Below are positions 55,300 through 64,000 of a DNA stretch of 64,000 nt, one piece after another. Source of the stretch: Dastarcus helophoroides (Eukaryota > Arthropoda > Insecta > Coleoptera > Bothrideridae); assembly GCA_028583605.1 (NCBI GenBank), contig CM053332.1, positions 1,240,001 to 1,304,000 on the forward strand. The letters are read 5' to 3'. The position numbers were made by a program, and so were the translations under genes. Numbering within the stretch: the first letter of the stretch is position 1; every line of letters starts with the position of its first letter. The notes under the pieces were generated by a model that saw nothing but the letters and a program-made list of their open reading frames with translations, had not been told where the DNA came from and did not search any database.

Positions 55300-57385
55300 G
55301 GGTCGGGGTAACTAGCGTCCCATTTCTACCTGTCTAGGTAACTAGCGTCTCGGCACAAAAATTATAGGTACGTAACAAGCGTCCGCGCTCCTCATTAAAT
55401 AAGTGTATGTATAACTAGCGTCCTAATTGTGTACCTACACGAAGTATTAAAGAATTATTTTTGGAACACATTCTGGATATTTTAAATATGTATTGTTCTA
55501 GATAGGGTTATACTCATTGGGATTGGAAGTTGCAACGTCAAAATATGTATAAGTTAATAAAACAATATAGGATACAGTATACAGTTTATTATGAACTTGT
55601 ACAATACACAGATATTAAAAATACATACATTTATACATACATAGGTGGCAGTTACATTGGCAGAAAGTTAAAGGAAACCCTTTTTACAAATTCAAAAACA
55701 GTTATACTTTTCCTAAGTAAGCTACTCATGTTGGTTCTCAAAAACATTTCCTTTTCTCTCATAATTTTCGACTGTTCAACAGAGTTACTTCTTAATTGAA
55801 TACTCGTTTCATTTTGTATTCCTTTTAATACGTCCATAAATATGAAAATATTGAGATGCGGACTATTGAACAACTTATTTAATTTAAAGTGAAAAGATTC
55901 ACAATTATTTGTTATTCTGTTAGCAGAAGAAGAAAATTCGGCCCAAATTTTGGGAGGAAACGGTGCTTGTTCAGATATATAAGTGTCTAGCACGTAATCG
56001 CAAAATTCTGTCACTTTCGTATCATTAGGTGCAATTGCCATTAAATGGTCTGTAAATATATCAGACACTTGGCGAGGATGTAAAAATGGAAGTCCAAAAA
56101 ATAATTTCAAAAACATTGCAGTTTCAGATTTGGACTTGTATTCTGTACTCAAGCCAAGTGTCTGAATTTTTCTATACCAACTTTGCCCAAGATGAAAACG
56201 GCACCCCCTTATATTTGTATTTGGCAATACTAATTCCACTGCTGTGTGGGTGGCTTTTTCAAAATCAATTAATATATTTACAGGGGAAAAACAAAGTCCA
56301 ATATTTTAACATTTATCGACTAATTTCCTCAAACAATTACTGTAAGTTTCCGTAGATTTATCGGGTAATAGAAAAAAAGCGAGAGGCACATAGGAATGGT
56401 TCACCAAAGCGTGAAACATGTATAACTGGTAAAAATACTTGGGGCAACTTTTAAAGGTACCGTCAACATATACATTACATGCATGACAAAGCACATCTAA
56501 ATTTCTTTTTGTAGCAAATCCAATAATGTTATTTCGAAAATCGTTCACAAATGAAAAAATCTTCACCCGCGTTGGTTTTTATCTCCATAGTCGAAAGGGT
56601 AGTAAGAGTCGCTTCCATGGATTTTGGCTGCACATACATGAAACTCCGAGCGCTGTGTATATTCCCCTTGATATACGATAGATTTCTCTGGGTGAGTGAG
56701 TCGGTCCCTCCGTCTTTGAGCGAAACATGGATTAATTTTGATGGTCTTGCACCGACATCATCCACAGCTTTTTCGTTTTAAGCTGTTAGTTTGTAACGTT
56801 GTAGAACACTTTCTTCGATAGTTTCATGATTGTGTGGAAATGGTCCTTCCAAGATTTCTTGATTCTTCTTCATTTTTAAAAACGATTTACAAGTTTTTGT
56901 AGAGCAGGCCCAACGTTCAATATCATTTGCCAGCATTTTGTGAAACCGATATCTGTACCCGTCTATCACAAAGATACTTCGATTTTTAAAACTAGTTGTA
57001 ACTTCTATATTATCTATTCAATGCACTACGTAAAACAAACAGGAAACCAAAGACTATAATGAAGTTAAAATTTCCCAACCACGTTTTTATACCCCTAATA
57101 CTCGTTAGGAATTTCTTTAATAATAAAATTGCAATTAAATAGATACTTATAGGGCCTTCCACGTTAACTTGCAATTAAAGCTTGTAGCCATTTCTATGGC
57201 TGGAATGCTTTCCGGAATTTCAATGTGGAAATTTTAAATTTGGTATAGTTATTTTATCATTCATTAGTCCCATTAAGAGCACGTAGTTGGGACGCTTCTT
57301 AGGTAGGACCCGAAACAAATACGGGACGCTAGATACCTCCTTACGGATGTAATTAGTAAGCTTGGGACGCTAGTTACATTTTCCG
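55300..57385 (-). mobile_element. MULE-type DNA transposon with repeated subterminal motifs
   Basis: A broken MULE transposase gene lies between two clusters of the motif gtaactagcgtccc. Left copies: 55308-55321, 55338-55350, 55372-55384, 55411-55423. Right copies, inverted: about 57287-57300, 57323-57336, 57364-57377. The outermost copies serve as short inverted ends. MULEs move by a DDE transposase and usually leave 8-9-base duplications; I could not pin one down here, so the outer limits are approximate. Confidence 0.75.
55652..57015 (-). pseudogene. MULE transposase with FLYWCH-type zinc finger, broken by two stops and a frameshift
   Basis: Reading down from about 57015: a FLYWCH-type zinc finger (IDGYRYRFHKM, then WACSTKTCKSFL and a final HNH), a linker, then the MULE catalytic domain. 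Catalytic residues are visible: the first Asp in VYVDGTFKSCPKYF (near 56460), the second in LIDFEKATHTA (near 56265), with GCRFHLGQSWYRKIQ after it, and the Glu in TNNCESFHFKLN (near 55900). The frame is interrupted by TAA at 56778-56780 and 56306-56308 and by a frameshift near 56560. No start codon precedes the zinc finger before an in-frame stop, so an upstream exon is missing or lost. The intact triad suggests recent inactivation. Confidence 0.85.
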
Positions 57386-58767
57386 GAGAAAAATACGAAC
57401 ACAATGGACAACAATGGGCGATTATTGTACACATTATTTATTATTCAAATATTAAAAGAAAATTACATTTGAAAAAATTGTATTCGATAAATTTACAACT
57501 TGGCGTAGACCATGAAATAACTGATATATACGAAAATGATAAGTAATTAGGGAAAAATTTCTTTAACAATGTTAATAAATTACGGAAACAATTTATCACC
57601 GGGCACCTTAATAATGAGACGTAACAGTATCGGAGAAAGTAATTCATGTTGCTTTCTTCCGAATAACACGCACCATATTACCCATTAAACGATTTAATAA
57701 GTCAATAAGATATTCAAGGAAGTCCAATTTCTGTAGGAGTTGCGACAAAATACGAGAAGAGTATCTTATCTATATATAACTTGCTTACACAATTATTTAT
57801 GCATTCAATGATGGTATGCATAATTTATAAAAGAAAAAAGTGTAACATTGTGAGAACGTATTATTTAATAAATTACTTGACTGCAGAGATTGTGCAACTT
57901 CGATAATTTGGGTTCTAATTAAGGAAGCCACATAGATATCTATTTGAAACGTGGATATCGAATTAAATAAACCTATAAATTCATAAAGGACATACGTTAA
58001 CGACAGCTTATCTTGTTTATTCTTAAAATCAAAGTTCATAATTTCTAAGAAAAAGAACCATCAACAAGGAAAGCTGCGTAAATCTTTCTATATACATAAA
58101 CTATTTTTTTCCATTTATTGATCCATTTTTACAATCAGTTTGTCTTTCGTACGATCAATATCCTTCTTTTCAATATGTTATTTCATAGCGTTAATAAGAA
58201 AACTTTAGGCGTAATATCCAGGAAAACGTTCTATATTAAAGTAAGACCTTGAATTACTTTTTTTTTTAATTAAAATCATTTTGTGACAGTACATTTCCTA
58301 AATACAAAAATTAAGTAGTAAGAACCAAACAAAAAATATAAACCAGGTACCTACTCTGACTAAATTAATCTGATTGGTTGTGTTTATTTCGTTTCATTAA
58401 TATAAATTAGTCGACACCTTGCCAAACAAACAAAAATTTACCTCGCTATGGTCCAGTATCTTAAACAATGCGTGCTAAATTTGCAAACTAAGTCTTTTTT
58501 ATATGTTGGTGAAATTCTGTTAGTAATGCATAACTAATGGTACTTTCACAATTCGTACGAATTTCGCACCGACTAAACACAAAAAGAGCAACCATTTTAG
58601 TACAATATAATTACAAAGTCGAAATGGCTATTCTATTTTTACATTGTTTCAACCGTAAATAATTCTTATTTTTGGCTGAAATTAATGTAATACTACTACT
58701 GAAATATTAGTAGAAAGAAATGGTGTATACGTAATTTATAGCAAATACAGATCTAAATTTTAATTAT

Positions 58768-58769
<2 letters not shown>
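57386..58769. other. Region without recognisable gene
   Basis: Several short - strand frames (for example 57797-58039, 80 codons) have no family signature. No exon structure was found. Confidence 0.5.

Positions 58770-58808
<39 letters not shown>
58770..58808. repeat. TA microsatellite
   Basis: An uninterrupted (TA)n run of about 39 bases. Confidence 0.95.
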
Positions 58809-58813
<5 letters not shown>

Positions 58814-59389
58814 CTGTAGGATCTAGATGTTGTGGAAAGATTTTAAGCACGTAACATATTAAATTCTCTGTTATTACTTAACTTGTGTCACATGCACCCC
58901 TTCATATCATAAGCAAATAAAAGAATAGGTGTAGAGATCACTGATTAATTTTTTTATGTACTATAATTAATAGTATAAAATCTAAATGAAATAATGCAAC
59001 GGTATGTTTACGCTAGGCACTTTATTCCGTACGTTTCTCTCTGAAATAAAATATATTAAGTGTCAACCAGGGGTTGGATATTTTTTACACCCACCGTGAC
59101 AACGTTCGTCATATCGCAGGGTATAATTAGCAACATAGAGAACAAAAAAGACGATTGGTACCTTATCTAGTAAATTTACTATTTACTTACATCTTACGTT
59201 GACAACTCTAACTGATTCTTTTAGGGTATAACATTGTTAAAAAAAAGCACCGGTATTTGAACAGAGGTATCCGGTGTCGATATATCGATATTTTTTAAAT
59301 ATTTAAATATTAATTAAATTAATTGCGAGTTTGAAAAGTCAGCATTCGGAAGGTGTAGAAACGACATCAATTTAAAAAGAAATTGTTTT
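58809..59389. other. Region without recognisable gene
   Basis: Nothing recognised. Confidence 0.5.
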
Positions 59390-59830
59390 TAGAAATTTCA
59401 AGTTTAATTTCTATTTCGACTTTTTTCTCGAAATTCCGAGATTAAAGTTGAAATTTAGACTCTAATCTAGAAATTTCAATTTTTTTCTCGAAAGTACGTA
59501 TTTTTTCTCGAAATTTCGCCTTTAATCTCAAAATTTCGTCTTTTTTCTAGAAATTCCGAGATGAAAGTCAAAATCTTGACTATAATGTTAAAATGTCGAT
59601 CATAGGTATACACGAAACTTAGGTTGAGCATACAATGTCGACAGATGGCAGTAATGTGTGTTCAGTTATTTTAATTTTAAATAACCAATATTTCGGCTTT
59701 TGCTCGAAATATCTGGGTTAAAGTCGAAATTCGAAATTGAAGTTGAAATTTTGACTCTAATCTTGAAATTTCGAGAAAAAAGTTAACACTACGAGACAAA
59801 AGTAAAAATTTGGAAAAAAAATTAAAAATT
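59390..59830. repeat. Degenerate satellite-like tract of ctcgaaattycgagatt phrases
   Basis: Repeated phrases such as tttttctcgaaatt(t/c)cg and gactctaatct recur at roughly 27-35-base spacing, in one orientation to about 59600 and with inverse-looking phrases from about 59700. It is interrupted by unrelated sequence at 59600-59690. Confidence 0.6.
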
Positions 59831-61680
59831 TGTCTTTAAACTGACAGTCTATGATATATTTCTTTTTTAAATTGATGGTCCTTGTGCGCCTAATTTCTTT
59901 AATTATTTGCTATGAAATTACAATTATTTTACTTTCGACTTTAAACCGATATTTTTTTTTAATTATTTTTTACTTCATATTTTGATAGTAAACTCAAATT
60001 ATACGTTTTTTGAACCAAAAATTAGGTTGAAGATAAACATTTCCAAAAAAGGTATGAATTTTGAGATTACAGCCCTACATTTGAAAGTTAAACTCAGAAT
60101 TTTAAAAATTCCCACTTTAATGTCTAATGTTTATAAAATGGAAGTTATCGTACTCAAAAAAATAATCTAAATGACACTTAAATTAGAACAACATGTGCAA
60201 AATATACATTTTAGCTCAACACTTTTAAACAGGTTTTATAAATGGCTTCTCTGTTCACTACATAGTTAAAAACGACCTTTTTCGAGATATCGTCGATAGG
60301 TAACTACCTTAAACAGGGTTCCAAATCGGCAGTGGCCACTTTACCCGCTATGGTCACTTTACCCACCTTTCCATTAACAGTCGGAATTTAAAACAAGCAA
60401 AATTTTGCAAAAATATCGAATTTTGAACATTTTGGGAGTCGTTCTAATTAAAAAAAAAAGAATTCAAAATTTTTAAGAAAACGAAATTTTCAATATATTT
60501 TATATTCTCGAAAAAGTAGAAATTTTAACATACGAATTTTTAATTAAAATTTTAACATTTAAAATTCAGGAAAATATAGACATCTTTATAAAAAAGTCAA
60601 AATTTTTAATAAGAAGATTTCTAAAATTATGGATATTCGGAAAAAATAGTAAAAAAAATTCAAGACAAAATTTTGAAAGGAATTGGAAAAAATCCCATTT
60701 TCAAAAAAAGGCGAAATTTTTGAGGTCGTACTAATTTCATCATTCAAAAAGTAGTCAAAATTTTAAAAAGAACAAAATTTTGAAATAATGTTTAAAATTG
60801 AAAAATATCAAAGTCGATTTTCAAGACAAATTGTAAAAAATGCATTTCAAGGAACCATTTCTTATTAAAAAACGAAATTTTAAAGAAAGGGAAAGTTTTT
60901 TTATATGTGGTTCTTATTTAATTTAAAAAAATGTAATTTTGAAAAAGTAAGGAAAAAAAGCTCCAAATTTTGAGAAGTAGCCAAACATTTCAAAAATGGG
61001 TATAATTTTGAACAAATGTGACTTGAAATAACTGAATTTTCAATAGAGTTTAAATTTTAAAATAAAGTCAAAATTAAAAAAAAAATAATCGACAATTTAA
61101 AAAACATCTGTTTTTATCGAAAAGGGAAATGTTTAGAAAATCACAAATTTTGGAATTTTAAAAAATAAAGCGATTTTGTCGAAATTGTTTAAAAAGCCAC
61201 AATTTTGAAAAGAAAATTAATATTTCAAAGGAATTGAAAGTAGAAATTTTGAAAAAAATTAAAATTTTCATAAAAAATTAAAATTTTGAGAGAGAATAAC
61301 AGATCTTCAAAAACAATTCAAAATTTTAAAAAAAAAACTCGACTTTTTAATAAGTTGAAGTAGATTTTGTAAAAATGCCAAACTTTTAAGAAAACGAAGT
61401 TTAGGGCCCTCCTTTTTTTCAAAATTCAAAATTTTATAACTAACGAAATTTTCAAAAAATGAGAAATTGCAAAAAATAGAAATTTTGAAAACAGACGAAT
61501 TTTTGAAAAGTATTGACATTTTCATAAAGGAACGGAAAATTTAAAGTTTAAACTATAAATCTTGATAAACATAAGAATTTTCTGTTAGCCCAAAATCATC
61601 GAGTTTTCAAGTTTTCAAATTAATACTTGAAAAGCTTTTCTAAATATTTTCATTTTTTTTTCAAAATTTGGGCTTTTTGA
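59831..61680. repeat. Long A/T quasi-repeat tract
   Basis: From 60400 to 61680 nearly all sequence consists of aaaattttgaaaa-type phrases with changing spacing and no reading frame. 59831-60400 holds nothing recognisable. Confidence 0.5.
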
Positions 61681-62104
61681 TAAATTGCCAAGTAAAAATA
61701 CCTAAACTGTGAATTTTCAGATAATTTTATTGTTTGTAAACCTGAGGCATATAAATTGAATATCAATTTGTTAAATATATTTTTTTTTTATTCTTCATGG
61801 TAGACCCTTATTGACCGGAAATATTATGTTTTTTTCAATTTATTTAACATTTCTTCGGCCCAGTTTGGAAATATTTAAATTTTTATGGTTTGTTGACAAT
61901 TTTCTAAACAATTTTTGAAATGCGACTACGTGATATTTAAATTTATTGAAAACGTCACTTCATGACAGTTTACAAATTAAGAGGTTAGTTTATTTTACAT
62001 AGAATAGGAATAATGAAAAATAGGAGACCAAAAATTAGATGTGGAAAAAATAAAAATTTTGTTTTTTTTTTTGATAAATTAGGAAAATGTAAAAAAATAC
62101 ATAA
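61681..62104. other. Region without recognisable gene
   Basis: AT-rich; nothing recognised. Seen from the - strand it lies downstream of the ribozyme and contains A-rich runs near 62060-62085. Confidence 0.5.
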
Positions 62105-62290
62105 AAAAGGTTGTAGCACTGGACATCGATGTTTCGCTCTCATTTGAGCTCGTCAGCAGTGCATAACATGGAAGGGGAACAATGAGGAAGAAATACTTAA
62201 AAATAAATTTTTTTTTAAAATATAAAAAAAGAAAAATAAAGTAATTTTAACATGAATAGACGTTTCATCATCAATTAACTGTGTTAAAAA
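62105..62290 (-). mobile_element. Ribozyme-bearing repeat element (partial)
   Basis: This segment shares with 19520-19660 both the hammerhead part and the A-rich flank (aagaaatacttaaaaataa, attttaacatgaataga), so it is a dispersed repeat rather than unique sequence. Penelope-like elements and small retrozymes are the known animal carriers of such motifs. No coding sequence remains and the limits are approximate. Confidence 0.55.
62111..62166 (-). ncRNA. Hammerhead ribozyme, canonical type I fold
   Basis: On the - strand: stem I 5' side GCACUG (62162-62157), CUGACGA (62156-62150), stem II GCUC...GAGC with a six-base loop (62149-62136), GAAA (62135-62132), stem III ACAU/AUGU closing a CG loop (62132-62123), the cleavage triplet GUC ending at 62122, then the stem I 3' side CAGUGC (62121-62116), perfectly complementary to GCACUG. 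Every conserved core base of the hammerhead (CUGANGA, GAA, NUH) is present. Predicted cleavage lies between 62122 and 62121. The very short stem III suggests best activity as a dimer. Confidence 0.82.
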
Positions 62291-64000
62291 TTTTTACTGT
62301 GTTAAAAATTTAAATATTTGCAACAGTGTATATTTGTTAAATATACACTGTTGCCGTCAAGCGACTAGTTAAAAATTGTCTTGTCGTTTGTTTCACCAAT
62401 ATTTTTTCTACGCAACATATGGTGCTAATTCTATCGCGATACATCGATTTTTAAAATATCGTTTATAAACTGAACGGCGTATCGATATTTATTATGTTTT
62501 ACCACCGATGTTTACAAACAATACATCGATGTTTTCAAAACATCGAACTATCGTTTGCATCCCTAGTTAATGTCATTGTTGACACCCTCTTTTTGTTTTC
62601 TATTGTTGTTTATTCACTTGCCATGTTATGGCATACTAACACTACGAAATAATTACATATGTTGTTCAGATTATGACTGAATGCCATATAAAATAAAACA
62701 AAATGCCTCTACTAAACAGTTAATAAGTTTGGTTAAGTTCACAAATGACAATTATAAATGACACATATTTTTAAAAAAATTAGGTCATGCCACACCCTAT
62801 TACATGAACTAAAAATGACTACAAATTAGAAATATTTCGTCATCTGTAGGTTTTCAACAGAATGTCCAGCGCCTGGTGTCAACTATCCTGAGAGAAGCTA
62901 TCTGCGACTCCCAGCTGTGTAAATAAGTCTCAGATAACTTTCCTCCAGATGATTCTTCTGTCAAAGAGAAATTTACTGAATAAAGTTACTAATGTAAACG
63001 TGCCGTTTGGAGAAAATTTTATTTACATTGTATGCTTCAGCCAACCAATTATTTTCATTTGATAAAAATTAATATTATAGTGCTGCCTTTATATAAAATA
63101 TTTCTTTTCTAGATCAACATTATTTTGTCAAAAAAACCGGCGATATTCCGATAATCTATGACCTAATATTTTCCATCTTTATTAAAATCAAAATTTTACC
63201 CTTAGAAACGTAAGAGACGAGGGATGTTGGGGACGGTCATTTACTGCAAATTTTAAAGTATATATCATTAATACCACTGTATCGAAAAATATAAAAAAAT
63301 ATATGATACGTCACATGATATACATACAAGTTAAAATGTGGTAGGTCCAAGAAAAAAATTCTCTGTTGATTTTCGACATAATGTAGGCATTAACAAAATA
63401 CAATATTGTGCTAATTTTCAGATTCCTGAGGTTCATGGTTTTTTAAGAAAAATTTCTGTAACAGATCGCCGACGGACACCAAAGTCATATAATAATGTTT
63501 CCGTTTTACCCAATAAGGTACGGAACCTTTAAAATGGAAAAATTGCAAGTTTAAACACAATTTTCTATAATTTTTTTCAATTTAGAAGTTTCGGATTAAA
63601 CTTCAAATTGTTTCGACACAAATCTCGAAATTTTGACTTTGTTCCAAAAATTTTGACACTTATTCGGTATTTAAACCTCTATTAATTTTTGAGTAAAATA
63701 TTTAATAGTCGAAGATTGAAATGAATATTTAAGTGTGATTTTTGACATTTTTTGTATGTCTAGTTTGTAGTTTTCATTTCAAAATTCTGATTTTTATTCG
63801 AAAACTTAACCATCCCAAATTCCCATTTTTATTTCTAGTTACTGAGATAAATTAGAAATTTAAATTTTCTCTTAAGATTTGTGATATTAATTCAAAGGTT
63901 TTAAAGCTTCGACTGAAATTTACAGATTAAAAATTAAGATGTCAAAAAAATATTGTAGACAAATTATAAATTAAAGTTCGGATTTTGGGGGTAAACTCGA
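62291..64000. other. Region without recognisable gene; short hairpins and A/T tracts
   Basis: 62425-62565 holds several cgatgt/acatcg inverse phrases, including a short perfect hairpin (cgatgttttcaaaacatcg), and ends in catccctag, reminiscent of a hAT end. A 64-codon frame at 63338-63532 has no signature. 63540-64000 is A/T quasi-repeat. Confidence 0.45.

Noticed and set aside
55530..55799. 89-codon + strand frame
   Set aside because: It overlaps the MULE transposase on the opposite strand and is its shadow.
57797..58039. 80-codon - strand frame considered as a chemoreceptor exon
   Set aside because: No conserved receptor motif and no neighbouring exons could be joined.
1..64000. CRISPR arrays, bacterial operons or phage genes
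   Set aside because: The spliced genes, non-LTR, PLE and mariner elements mark this as animal nuclear DNA, and no spacer-repeat array was seen.

Overview
The window reads as an insect nuclear genome segment. It is AT-rich, its genes have introns bounded by GT...AG, and it carries Troponin C paralogs of the insect type amid many animal transposons. The order of insect cannot be told from this alone. The only host genes I can support are three Troponin C (TpnC) genes in tandem on the + strand: TpnC-A (18613-27761), TpnC-B (29747-39028) and TpnC-C (41644-43031). Each starts with an exon that is only the ATG, and each joins into an uninterrupted frame of 154, 153 or 169 residues. Each keeps calcium-binding residues in EF-hands II and IV and has lost them in I and III. 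B and C share an intron position before EF-hand II that A lacks. A instead has an intron inside EF-hand II. C has lost the intron inside EF-hand III.

Nearly everything else is mobile DNA or AT-rich sequence without a recognisable gene. 1-6256: a pair of about 300-base inverted repeats encloses a decayed Ty3/gypsy element (775-5137) and the end of a Penelope-like element with a GIY-YIG nuclease and a hammerhead-like ribozyme (5138-5946). 6257-18612: direct repeats, mariner relics, a gypsy LTR-leader fragment and a non-LTR retrotransposon fragment. 18613-39028: the long introns of TpnC-A and TpnC-B hold a ribozyme-bearing repeat relic, a reversed non-LTR element, two mariner-like elements with TA target sites and a shortened gypsy copy. 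A hAT-like element with an 8-base target duplication sits between the two genes, with a MITE and an LTR piece inside it. 39029-47559: a solo gypsy LTR, the compact TpnC-C gene and a 4.1-kb inverted-repeat element with a second foldback element inside. 47560-64000: a transposase amino end, a different gypsy lineage on the - strand, a MULE transposon with repeated end motifs and an intact catalytic triad but a broken frame, long degenerate AT-rich tracts and a canonical-looking hammerhead ribozyme (62111-62166, - strand).

Functionally, the TpnC genes would encode the calcium sensors of thin filaments in different muscles or stages. The transposons have expanded the cluster's introns and spacers but leave the exons intact. 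The most notable signals are the two hammerhead folds. In one, the end of an inserted Penelope-like element falls exactly at the predicted self-cleavage point of its own ribozyme.
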